Shown one piece after another: positions 12,201 through 24,900 of a stretch of 64,000 bases of DNA (position 1 is the first letter of the stretch; each line of letters starts with the position of its first letter). This DNA comes from Petrolisthes cinctipes (taxonomy: Eukaryota > Arthropoda > Malacostraca > Decapoda > Porcellanidae). A program made the position numbers and the translations under genes. The stretch spans positions 2,729,501 to 2,793,500 of the forward strand of contig JAWQEG010000167.1 in assembly GCA_033782935.1 (NCBI GenBank). Reading direction: 5' to 3'. The notes under the pieces were generated by a model. The model did not search any database. It saw only the letters and a list, made by a program, of their open reading frames with translations, and was not told where the DNA came from.

Positions 12201-13009
12201 AAATTCAGACTCAAAACACCCGAATATTCGATATTTTTGGGTCCCAAAAGCAATGTGTACATACATACTCCGTGTTAGAGTATTTTCAAAGTACAGGCCT
12301 AAAACATCCTGAAAATCTATATATTATGTGCCCAAAGTCAATATGTGTATGCATCTTCTGTACCCGTCTATATCCCAAATTCAGGTTCAAAACACCAGAA
12401 AATTCGGTATTTTTGGGTCCCAGAAGCGATCTATACATGCCTACTCCTTGCTAGAATTTTTTCAAGATACAGACCCAAAACATGCTCAAAATCGATATTT
12501 TAGGTGCAAAAAGTCGATATGTGCATGCATCCTCTGTACCAGGTTATATCCCAAATTCTGGCTCAAAACCACCGAAAAATCGATATTTTTGGGTCCCAGA
12601 AGCGATCTGTACATGCCTACTCAGTGCTAGAATATTTTCAAATTATACGCCGAAAACATACTAAAAACCGATATTTTAGGTGCCCAAAGTCGATATGTGC
12701 ATGCATCATCTGTACCCGTTCATATCTCAAATTCAGGCTCAGAACACCCTAAAATTCGATTTATTTAGGTTCCAGAAGCGATCTGTACATGTCTACTCCG
12801 TGTTAGAGTATTTTTAAAATACAGGTCTAAAACATGCTGAAAATCTATATTTTAGCTGCCCAAAGTCAATATGTGTATGTATCTTCTGTACCCGTCGATA
12901 TCCCAAATTCAGGTTCAAAACACTCGAAAATTCGATATTTTTGGGTCCCAGAAGCAATCTGTACATGCCTACTTCTTGCTAGAATGTTTTCAAGATACAG
13001 ACCCAAAAC

Positions 13010-16000
13010 ATGCTCAAAATCGATATTTTAGGTGCAAAAAGTCGAAATGTGCATGCATCTTCTGTACCCGTTTATATCTCAAATTCAGGCTCAAAACACC
13101 CGAAAATTCGATATTTTTGGGTCCCCGAAGCGATCTATACATGCCTACTCCGTGTTATAGTTTTTTTCAAAATACAGGCCCAAAACATGCTCAAAATCGA
13201 TATTTTAGGTGCCCAAAGTCGATATGTGCATGCATCTTCTGTATCCGTCTATATCCCAAATTCAGGTTCAAAACACCCGAAAATTCGATATTTTTGGGTC
13301 CCAGAAGCGATCTGTACATGCCTACTCCTTGCTAGAATTTTTTAAGATACAAACCCAAGACATGCTCAAAATCGATATTTTATGTGCAAAAAGTCGATAT
13401 GTGCATGCATCTTCTGTACCCGTTTATATCTCAAATTCAGTCTCAAAACACCAGAAATTTCGATATTTTTGGGTCCCAAAAGCGATCTGTACATGCCTAC
13501 TCAGTGCTAGAATATTTTCAAATTATACGCCGAAAATATTCTAAAAATCGTTATTTTGGGTGCCAAAGTCGATATGTGCATGCATCTTCTGTACCCGTTT
13601 ATATCTCAAATTCAGGCTCAAAACACCCAAAAAATCGATATTTTTGTGTCCCAGAAGCGATCTGTACATGTCTACACCGTGCTATAGCATTTTCAAAATA
13701 CAGGCCCAAAACATGCTCAAAACCGATATTTTAGGTGCCCAAAGTCGATATGTGCATGCATCATCTGTACCCGTTCATATCTCAAATTCAGGCTCAGAAC
13801 ACCGTAAAATTCGATTTATTTGGGTTCCAGAAGCGATCTGTACGTGCATACTCCGTGTTAGAGTGTTTTTAAAATACAGGCCCAAAACATGCTGAAAATC
13901 GATATTTTATGTGCCAAAAGTCAATATGTGTATGCATCTTCTGGACACGTGTATATCCCTAATTCAAGTTCAAAACACAAGAAAATCCGATACTTTTGGG
14001 TCCCAAAAGCGATCTGTACATGCCTACTCCTTGCTAGAATGTTTTCAAGATACAGACCAAAAACATGCTCAAAATCGATATTTTAAGTGCAAAAAGTCGA
14101 TATGTGCATGCATCTTCTGTACCCGTTTATATCTCAAATTCAGGCTTAAAACTCCGAAAATTCGATATTTTTGGGTCCCTTAAGCAATCTGCACATGCCT
14201 ACTCAGTGCTAGAATGTTTTTAAAATACAGGCTTAAAACATGCTATAAATCGATATTTTAGGTGCCCAAAGTCAATATGTGTATGCATCTTCTGTACCCG
14301 TCTATATCCCAAATTCAGGTTCAAAACACCAGAAAATTCGGTATTTTTGGGTCCCAGAAGCGATCTGTACATGCCTACTCCTTGCTAGAATTTTTTCAAG
14401 ATACAGACCCAAAACATGCTCAAAATCGATATTTTAGGTGCAAAAAGTCGATATGTGCATGCATCCTCTGTTCCAGGTTATATCCCAAATTCTGGCTCAA
14501 AACCCCCGAAATATCGATATTTTTGGGTCCCAAAAGCGATCTGTACATGCCTACTAAGTGCTAGAATATTTTCAAATTATACGCCGAAAACATACTAAAA
14601 ATCGATATTTTGGGTGCCAAAGTCGATATGTGCATGCATCTTTTGTACCCGTTTATATCTCAAATTCAGGCTCAGAACACCCTAAAATTCGATTTATTTG
14701 GGTTCCAGAAGCGATCTGTATGTGTCTACTCAGTGTTAGAGTATTTTAAAAATACAGGCCCAAAACATGCTCAAAATCGATATTTTGGGTGCCCAAAGTC
14801 GATATGTGCATGCATCTTCTGTACCCGTTTATATCTCAAATTCAGACTGAAAACACCCGAATATTCAATATTTTTGGGTCCCAAAAGCAATGTGTACATG
14901 CATACTCCGTGTTAGAGTATTTTCAAAATACAGGTCTAAAACATGCTGAAAATCTATATTTTAGCTGCCCAAAGTCAATATGTGTAAGTATCTTCTGTAC
15001 CCGTCGATATCCCAAATTCAGGTTCAAAACACTCGAAAATTCGATATTTTTGGGTCCCAGAAGCAATCTGTACATGCCTACTTCTTGCTAGAATGTTTTC
15101 AAGATACAGACCCAAAACATGCTCAAAATCGATATTTTAGGTGCAAAAAGTCGAAATGTGCATGCATCTTCTGTACCCGTATATATCTCAAATTCAGGCT
15201 CAAAACACCCGAAAATTCGATATTTTTGGGTCCCAGAAGCGATCTGTACATGCCTACTCCTTGCTAGAATTTTTTAAGATACAAACCCAAGACATGCTCA
15301 AAATCGATATTTTATGTGCAAAAAGTCGATATGTGCATGCATCTTCTGTACCCGTTTATATCTCAAATTCAGGCTCAAAACACCAGAAATTTCGATATTT
15401 TTGGGTCCCAAAAGCGATCTGTACATGCCTACTCAGTGCTAGAATATTTTCAAATTATACGCCGAAAATATTCTAAAAATCGTTATTTTGGGTGCCAAAG
15501 TCGATATGTGCATGCATCTTCTGTACCCGTTTATATCTCAAATTCAGGCTCAAAACACCCAAATAATCGATATTTTTGTGTCCCAGAAGCGATCTGTACA
15601 TGTCTACACCGTGCTATAGCATTTTCAAAATACAGGCCCAAAACATGCTCAAAACCGATATTTTAGGTGCCCAAAGTCGATATGTGCATGCATCATCTGT
15701 ACCCGTTCATATCTCAAATTCAGGCTCAGAACACCCTAAAATTCGATTTATTTGGGTTCCAGAAGCGATCTGTACATGTCTACTCCGTGTTAGAGTATTT
15801 TTAAAATACAGGCCCAAAACATGCTAAAAATCGATATTTTAGGTGCCTAAAGTCGATATGTGCATGCATCTTCTGTACCCGTTTATATCTCAAATTCAGG
15901 CTCAAAACACCCGAAAATTCAATATTTTTGGGTCCCAGAAGCGATCTGTACGTGCATACTCCGTGTTAGAGTGTTTTTAAAATACAGGCCCAAAACATGC

Positions 16001-19000
16001 TGAAAATCGATATTTTATGTGCCAAAAGTCAATATGTGTATGCATCTTCTGGACACGTGTATATCCCTAATTTAAGTTCAAAACACCAGAAAATTCGATA
16101 CTTTTGGGTCCCAAAAGCGATCTGTACATGCCTACTCCTTGCTAGAATGTTTTCAAGATACAGACCAAAAACATGCTCAAAATCGATATTTTAAGTGCAA
16201 AAAGTCGATATGTTCATGCATCTTCTGTACCCGTTTATATCTCAAATTCAGGCTTAAAACTCCGAAAATTCGATATTTTTGGGTCCCTTAAGCAATCTGT
16301 ACATGCCTACTCAGTGCTAGAATGTTTTTAAAATACAGGCTTAAAACATGCTATAAATCGATATTTTAGGTGTCCAAATTCGATATGTGCATGCATCTTC
16401 TGTACCCGTTTATATCTCAAATTCAGGCTCAAAACACCCGAAAATTCAATATTTTTGGGTCCCAGAAGCGATTTGTACATGCCTACTCCGTGTTAATGTA
16501 TTTTCAAAATACAGGCCCAAAACATGCTGAAAATCTATATATTAGGTGCCCAAAGTCAATATGTGTATGCATCTTCTGTACCCGTCGATATCCCAAATTC
16601 AGGTTCAAAACACTCGAAAACTCGATATTTTTGGGTCCCAGAAGCAATCTGTACATGCCTACTCCTTGCTAGAATTTTTTCAAGATACAGACCCAAAACA
16701 TGCTCAAAATCGATATTTTAGGTGCAAAAAGTCGATATGTGCATGCATCCTCTGTACCAGGTTATATCCCAAATTCAGGCTCAAAACACCAGAAAAATCG
16801 ATATTTTTGGGTCCCAGAAGCGATCTGTACATGCCTACTCAGTGCTAGAATATTTTCAAATTATACGCCGAAAACATACTGAAAATCGATATTTTGGGTG
16901 CCAAAGTCGATATGTGCATGCATCTTCTGTACCCGTTTATATCTCAAATTCAGGCTCAGAACACCCTAAAATTCGATTTGTTTGGGTTCCTGAAGCGATC
17001 TGTACGTGTCTACTCAGTGTTAGAGTATTTTAAAAATACAGGCCCAAAACATGCTCAAAATCGATATTTTGGGTGCCTAAAGTCGATATGTGCATGTATC
17101 TTCTGTACCCGTTTATATCTCAAATTTAGACTCAAAACACCCGAATATACAATATTTTTGGGTCCCAAAAGCAATGTGTACATGCATACTCCGTGTTAGA
17201 GTATTTTCAAAATACAGGTCTAAAACATGCTGAAAATCTATATTTTAGCTGCCCAAAGTCAATATGTGTATGTATCTTCTGTACCCGTCGATATCCCAAA
17301 TTCAGGTTCAAAACACTCGAAAACTCGATATTTTTGGGTCCCAGAAGCAATCTGTACATGCCTACTTCTTGCTAGAATGTTTTCAGGATACAGACCCAAA
17401 ACATGCTCAAAATCGATATTTTAGGTGCAAAAAGTCGAAATGTGCATGCATCTTCTGTACCCGTTTATATCTCAAATTCAGGCTCAAAACACCCGAAAAT
17501 TCGATATTTTTGGGTCCCCGAAGCGATCTGTACATGCCTACTCCGTGTTATAGTTTTTTCAAAATACAGGCCCAAAACATGCTCAAAATCGATATTTTAG
17601 GTGCGCAAAGTCGATATGTGCATACATCTTCTGGACACGTGTATATCCTTAATTCAAGTTCAAAACACCAGAAAATTCGATACTTTTGGGTCCCAAAAGC
17701 GATCTGTACATGCCTACTCCTTGCTAGAATGTTTTCAAGATACAGACCAAAAACATGCTCAAAATCGATATTTTAAGTGCAAAAAGTCGATATGTGCATG
17801 CATCTTCTGTACCCGTTTATATCTCAAATTCAGGCTTAAAACTCCGAAAATTCGATATTTTTGGGTCCCTTAAGCAATCTGCACATGCCTACTCAGTGCT
17901 AGAATGTTTTTAAAATACAGGCTTAAAACATGCTATAAATCGATATTTTAGGTGCCCAAAGTCAATATGTGTATGCATCTTCTGTACCCGTCTATATCCC
18001 AAATTCAGGTTCAAAACACCAGAAAATTCGGTATTTTTGGGTCCCAGAAGCGATCTGTACATGCCTACTCCTTGCTAGAATTTTTTCAAGATACAGACCC
18101 AAAACATGCTCAAAATCGATATTTTAGGTGCAAAAAGACGATATGTGCATGCATCCTCTGTACCAGGTTATATCCCAAATTCTGGCTCAAAACCCCGAAA
18201 AATCGATATTTTTGGGTCCCAAAAGCGATCTGTACATGCCTACTTAGTGCTAGAATATTTTCAAATTATACGCCGAAAACATACTAAAATTCGATATTTT
18301 GGGTGCCAAAGTCGATATGTGCATGCATCTTTTGTACCCGTTTATATCTCAAATTCAGGCTCAGAACACCCTAAAATTCGATTTATTTGGGTTCCAGAAG
18401 CGATCTGTATGTGTCTACTCAGTGTTAGAGTATTTTAAAAATACAGGCCCAAAACATGCTCAAAATCGATATTTTGTGTGCCCAAAGTCGATATGTGCAT
18501 GCATCTTCTGTACCCGTTTATATCTCAAATTCAGACTGAAAACACCCGAATATTCAATATTTTTGGGTCCCAAAAGCAATGTGTACATGCATACTCCGTG
18601 TTAGAGTATTTTCAAAATACAGGTCTAAAACATGCTGAAAATCTATATTTTAGGTGCCCAAAGTCAATATGTGTATGTATCTTCTGTACCCGTCGATATC
18701 CCAAATTCAGGTTCAAAACACTCGAAAATTCGATATTTTTGGGTCCCATAAGCAATCTGTACATGCCTACTTCTTGCTAGAATGTTTTCAAGATACAGAC
18801 CCAAAACATGCTCAAAATCGATATTTTAGGTGCAAAAAGTCGAAATGTGCATGCATCTTCTGTACCCGTTTATATCTCAAATTCAGGCTCAAAACACCCG
18901 AAAATTCGATATTTTTGGGTCCCCGAAGCGATCTGTACATGCCTACTCCGTGTTATAGTTTTTTCAAAATACAGGCCCAAAACATGCTCAAAATCGATAT

Positions 19001-20037
19001 TTTAGGTGCCCAAAGTCGATATGTGCATGCATCTTCTGTATCCGTCTATATCCCAAAATCAGGTTCAAAACACCCGAAAATTCGATATTTTTGGGTCCCA
19101 AAAGCGATCTGTTCATGCCTACTCCTTGCTAGAATTTTTTAAGATACAAACCCAAGACATGCTCAAAATCGATATTTTATGTGCAAAAAGTCGATATGTG
19201 CATGCATCTTCTGTACCCGTTTATATCTCAAATTCAGGCTCAAAACACCAGAAATTTCGATATTTTTGGGTCCCAAAAGCGATCTGTACATGCCTACTCA
19301 GTGCTAGAATATTTTCAAATTATACGCCGAAAATATTCTAAAAATCGTTATTTTGGGTGCCAAAGTCGATATGTGCATGCATCTTCTGTACCCGTTTATA
19401 TCTCAAATTCAGGCTCAAAACACCCAAAAAATCGATATTTTTGTGTCCCAGAAGCGATCTGTACATGTCTACACCGTGCTATAGCATTTTCAAAATACAG
19501 GCCCAAAACATGCTCAAAACCGATATTTTAGGTGCCCAAAGTCGATATGTGCATGCATCATCTGTACCCGTTCATATCTCAAATTCAGGCTCAGAACACC
19601 CTAAAATTCGATTTATTTGGGTTCCAGAAGCGATCTGTACATGTCTACTCCGTGTTAGAGTATTTTTAAAATACAGGCCCAGAACATGCTAAAAATCGAT
19701 ATTTTAGGTGCCTATAGTCGATATGTGCATGCATCTTCTGTACCCGTTTATATCTCAAATTCAGGCTCAAAACACCCGAAAATTCAATATTTTTGGGTCC
19801 CAGAAGCGATCTGTACGTGCATACTCCGTGTTAGAGTGTTTTTAAAATACAGGCCCAAAACATGCTGAAAATCGATATTTTATGTGCCAAAAGTCAATAT
19901 GTGTATGCATCTTCTGGACACGTGTATATCCCTAATTCAAGTTCAAAACACCAGAAAATTCGATACTTTTGGGTCCCAAAAGCGATCTGTACATGCCTAC
20001 TCCTTGCTAGAATTTTTTCAAGATACAGACCCAAAAC
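13010..20037 (+). repeat. Large higher-order unit L1, 7,028 bp (40 monomers)
   Basis: Subfamily order and private variants repeat 7,028 bases later over nearly the whole length. Boundaries at 13384, 15141, 15997, 16370, 16722, 17264, 18106, 18299 and 19006 recur at 20411, 22169, 23025, 23398, 23750, 24292, 25134, 25327 and 26034 (within one base). Between 14.85 and 20.04 kb the copies differ only by scattered single bases, for example CATACATC at 17621 against CATGCATC at 24649 and AAAAAGACG against AAAAAGTCG near 18132. One monomer is missing here near 13.85 kb and one is missing from L2 near 21.85 kb. The true breakpoint is near 13,090. Confidence 0.88.
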
Positions 20038-21347
20038 ATGCTCAAAATCGATATTTTAAGTGCAAAAAGTCGATATGTGCATGCATCTTCTGTACCCGTT
20101 TATATCTCAAATTCAGGTTCAAAACACCCGAAAAATCGATATTTTTGGGTCCCCGAAGCGATCTGTACATGCCTACTCCGTGTTATAGTTTTTTCAAAAT
20201 ACAGGCCCAAAACATGCTCAAAATCGATATTTTAGGTGCCCAAAGTCGATATGTGCATGCATCTTCTGTATCCGTCTATATCCCAAATTCAGGTTCAAAA
20301 CACCTGATAATTCGATATTTTTGGGTCCCAGAAGCGATCTGTACATGCCTACTCCTTGCTAGAATTTTTTAAGATACAAACCCAAGGCATGCTCAAAATC
20401 GATATTTTATGTGCAAAAAGTCGATATGTGCATGCATCTTCTGTACCCGTTTATATCTCAAATTCAGGCTCAAAACACCAGAAATTTCGATATTTTTGGG
20501 TCCCAAAAGCGATCTGTACATGCCTACTCAGTGCTAGAATATTTTCAAATTATACGACGAAAATATTCTAAAAATCGTTATTTTGGGTGCCAAAGTCGAT
20601 ATGTGCATGCATCTTCTGTACCCGTTTATATCTCAAATTCAGGCTCAAAACACCCAAAAAATCGATATTTTTGTGTTCCAGAAGCGATCTGTACATGTCT
20701 ACACCGTGCTATAGCATTTTCAAAATACAGGTCCAAAACATGCTCAAAACCGATATTTTAGGTGTCCAAAGTCGATATGTGCATGCATCATCTGTACCCG
20801 TTCATATCTCATATTCAGGCTCAGAACACCCTAAAATTCGATTTATTTGGGTTCCAGAAGCGATCTGTACATGTCTACTCCGTGTTAGAGTATTTTTAAA
20901 ATACAGGCCCAAAACATGCTAAAAATCGATATTTTAGGTGCCTAAAGTCGATATGTGCATGCATCTTCTGTACCCGTTTATATCTCAAATTCAGGCTCAA
21001 AACACCCGAAAATTCAATATTTTTGGGTCCCAGAAGCGATCTGTACGTGCATACTCCGTGTTAGAGTGTTTTTAAAATACAGGCCCAAAACATGCTGAAA
21101 ATCGATATTTTATGTGCCAAAAGTCAATATGTGTATGCATCTTCTGGACACGTGTATATCCCTAATTCAAGTTCAAAACACCAGAAAATTCGATACTTTT
21201 GGGTCCCAAAAGCGATCTGTACATGCCTACTCCTTGCTAGAATGTTTTCAAGATACAGACCAAAAACATGCTCAAAATCGATATTTTAAGTGCAAAAAGT
21301 CGATATGTGCATGCATCTTCTGTACCCGTTTATATCTCAAATTCAGG
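18887..21347 (+). repeat. Tandem pair of 7-monomer units (1,230 bp) across the L1/L2 junction
   Basis: The end of L1 (18,887-20,117) is repeated at the start of L2 (20,117-21,347). Boundaries at 19181, 19357, 19862 and 19884 recur at 20411, 20587, 21092 and 21114, an offset of 1,230. The 7-monomer period therefore sits inside the 40-monomer one and marks where the two large copies were joined. CTATAGTCG near 19,710 against CTAAAGTCG near 20,940 is one difference between the copies. Confidence 0.75.
20038..20213 (+). repeat. Chimeric junction monomer of the 7,028-bp duplication
   Basis: The first ~75 bases (TTTTAAGTGC, GTCGATATG) match the monomer that ends the higher-order unit at 27,066. 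The rest (GGGTCCCCGAAGCG, GTTATAGTTTTTTC) matches the monomer that begins it at 13,010 and 18,808. A monomer with the left part of one type and the right part of another is the expected scar of an unequal exchange in register. Confidence 0.72.
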
Positions 21348-21795
21348 CTTAAAACTCCGAAAATTCGATCTTTTTTGGGTCTCTTAAGCAATCTGCACAT
21401 GCCTACTCAGTGCTAGAATGTTTTTAAAATACAGGCTTAAAACATGCTATAAATCGATATTTTAGGTGCCCAAAGTCAATATGTGTATGCATCTTCTGTA
21501 CCCGTCTATATCCCAAATTCAGGTTCAAAACACCAGAAAATTCGGTATTTTTGGGTCCCAGAAGCGATCTGTACATGCCTACTCCTTGCTAGAATTTTTT
21601 CAAGATACAGACCCAAAACATGCTCAAAATCGATATTTTAGGTGCAAAAAGTCGATATGTGCATGCATCTTCTGTACCAGGTTATATCCCAAATTTTGGC
21701 TCAAAACCCCCGAAAAATCGATATTTTTGGGTCCCAAAAGCGATCTGTACATGCCTACTAAGTGCTAGAATATTTTCAAATTATACGCCGAAAAC

Positions 21796-21970
21796 ATACT
21801 AAAAATCGATATTTTGGATGCCAAAGTCGATATGTGCATGCATCTTTTGTACCCGTTTATATCTCAAATTCAGACTGAAAACACCCGAATATTCAATATT
21901 TTTGGGTCCCAAAAGCAATGTGTACATGCATACTCCGTGTTAGAGTATTTTCAAAATACAGGTCTAAAAC
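21796..21970 (+). repeat. Chimeric monomer left by loss of one unit in L2
   Basis: The left part carries the ATGCCAAAG boundary and GCATCTTTTGTACCCG of the monomer type at 14,594. From about 21,874 it reads ACTGAAAACACCCG, the diagnostic of the following monomer at 14,768 in L1. One full monomer has been lost between them, with the switch inside the shared GTACCCGTTTATATCTC stretch at about 21,849-21,873. The neighbouring offsets change accordingly from 7,204 to 7,028. Confidence 0.75.
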
Positions 21971-24900
21971 ATGCTGAAAATCTATATTTTAGCTGCCCAA
22001 AGTCAATATGTGTAAGTATCTTCTGTACCCGTCGATATCCCAAATTCAGGTTCAAAACACTCGAAAATTCGATATTTTCGGGTCCCAGAAGCAATCTGTA
22101 CATGCCTACTTCTTGCTAGAATGTTTTCAAGATACAGACCCAAAACATGCTCAAAATCGATATTTTAGGTGCAAAAAGTCGAAATGTGCATGCATCTTCT
22201 GTACCCGTATATATCTCAAATTCAGGCTCAAAACACCCGAAAATTCGATATTTTTGGGTCCCAGAAGCGATCTGTACATGCCTACTCCTTGCTAGAATTT
22301 TTTAAGATACAAACCCAAGACATGCTCAAAATCGATATTTTATGTGCAAAAAGTCGATATGTGCATGCATCTTCTGTACCCGTTTATATCTCAAATTCAG
22401 GCTCAAAACACCAGAAATTTCGATATTTTTGGGTCCCAAAAGCGATCTGTACATGCCTACTCAGTGCTAGAATATTTTCAAATTATACGCCGAAAATATT
22501 CTAAAAATCGTTATTTTGGGTGCCAAAGTCGATATGTGCATGCATCTTCTGTACCCGTTTATATCTCAAATTCAGGCTCAAAACACCCAAATAATCGATA
22601 TTTTTGTGTCCCAGAAGCGATCTGTACATGTCTACACCGTGCTATAGCATTTTCAAAATACAGGCCCAAAACATGCTCAAAACCGATATTTTAGGTGCCC
22701 AAAGTCGATATGTGCATGCATCATCTGTACCCGTTCATATCTCAAATTCAGGCTCAGAACACCCTAAAATTCGATTTATTTGGGTTCCAGAAGCGATCTG
22801 TACATGTCTACTCCGTGTTAGAGTATTTTTAAAATACAGGCCCAAAACATGCTAAAAATCGATATTTTAGGTGCCTAAAGTCGATATGTGCATGCATCTT
22901 CTGTACCCGTTTATATCTCAAATTCAGGCTCAAAACACCCGAAAATTCAATATTTTTGGGTCCCAGAAGCGATCTGTACGTGCATACTCCGTGTTAGAGT
23001 GTTTTTAAAATACAGGCCCAAAACATGCTGAAAATCGATATTTTATGTGCCAAAAGTCAATATGTGTATGCATCTTCTGGACACGTGTATATACCTAATT
23101 CAAGTTCAAAACACCAGAAAATTCGATACTTTTGGGTCCCAAAAGCGATCTGTACATGCCTACTCCTTGCTAGAATGTTTTCAAGATACAGACCAAAAAC
23201 ATGCTCAAAATCGATATTTTAAGTGCAAAAAGTCGATATGTGCATGCATCTTCTGTACCCGTTTATATCTCAAATTCAGGCTTAAAACTCCGAAAATTCG
23301 ATATTTTTGGGTCCCTTAAGCAATCTGCACATGCCTACTCAGTGCTAGAATGTTTTTAAAATACAGGCTTAAAACATGCTATAAATCGATATTTTAGGTG
23401 TCCAAATTCGATATGTGCATGCATCTTCTGTACCCGTTTATATCTCAAATTCAGGCTCAAAACACCCGAAAATTCAATATTTTTGGGTCCCAGAAGCGAT
23501 TTGTACATGCCTACTCCGTGTTAATGTATTTTCAAAATACAGGCCCAAAACATGCTGAAAATCTATATATTAGGTGCCCAAAGTCAATATGTGTATGCAT
23601 CTTCTGTACCCGTCGATATCCCAAATTCAGGTTCAAAACACTCGAAAACTCGATATTTTTGGGTCCCAGAAGCAATCTGTACATGCCTACTCCTTGCTAG
23701 AATTTTTTCAAGATACAGACCCAAAACATGCTCAAAATCGATATTTTAGGTGCAAAAAGTCGATATGTGCATGCATCCTCTGTACCAGGTTATATCCCAA
23801 ATTCTGGCTCAAAACACCAGAAAAATCGATATTTTTGGGTCCCAGAAGCGATCTGTACATGCCTACTCAGTGCTAGAATATTTTCAAATTATACGCCGAA
23901 AACATACTGAAAATCGATATTTTGGGTGCCAAAGTCGATATGTGCATGCATCTTCTGTACCCGTTTATATCTCAAATTCAGGCTCAGAACACCCTAAAAT
24001 TCGATTTGTTTGGGTTCCTGAAGCGATCTGTACGTGTCTACTCAGTGTTAGAGTATTTTAAAAATACAGGCCCAAAACATGCTCAAAATCGATATTTTGG
24101 GTGCCTAAAGTCGATATGTGCATGTATCTTCTGTACCCGTTTATATCTCAAATTTAGACTCAAAACACCCGAATATACAATATTTTTGGGTCCCAAAAGC
24201 AATGTGTACATGCATACTCCGTGTTAGAGTATTTTCAAAATACAGGTCTAAAACATGCTGAAAATCTATATTTTAGCTGCCCAAAGTCAATATGTGTATG
24301 TATCTTCTGTACCCGTCGATATCCCAAATTCAGGTTCAAAACACTCGAAAACTCGATATTTTTGGGTCCCAGAAGCAATCTGTTCATGCCTACTTCTTGC
24401 TAGAATGTTTTCAGGATACAGACCCAAAACATGCTCAAAATCGATATTTTAGGTGCAAAAAGTCGAAATGTGCATGCATCTTCTGTACCCGTTTATATCT
24501 CAAATTCAGGCTCAAAACACCCGAAAATTCGATATTTTTGGGTCCCCGAAGCGATCTGTACATGCCTACTCCGTGTTATAGTTTTTTCAAAATACAGGCC
24601 CAAAACATGCTCAAAATCGATATTTTAGGTGCGCAAAGTCGATATGTGCATGCATCTTCTGGACACGTGTATATCCTTAATTCAAGTTCAAAACACCAGA
24701 AAATTCGATACTTTTGGGTCCCAAAAGCGATCTGTACATGCCTACTCCTTGCTAGAATGTTTTCAAGATACAGACCAAAAACATGCTCAAAATCGATATT
24801 TTAAGTGCAAAAAGTCGATATGTGCATGCATCTTCTGTACCCGTTTATATCTCAAATTCAGGCTTAAAACTCCGAAAATTCGATATTTTTGGGTCCCTTA

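Larger units (their letters stand above)
5447..13009 (+). repeat. Large higher-order unit L0, ~7.56 kb (43 monomers)
   Basis: Its first five to six monomers (5447-6330) match 13010-13895 at an offset of 7,563 bases. The stretches 6854-7380 and 10745-11400 also have counterparts in the same order in the next unit, at offsets that step between about 7,207, 7,381 and 7,738. The steps equal whole monomers, so L0 and L1 are related copies separated by later gains and losses. Its middle (7.4-10.3 kb) is largely replaced by material shared with 3.0-4.0 kb. This is the least conserved of the three large left-hand units. Confidence 0.65.
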
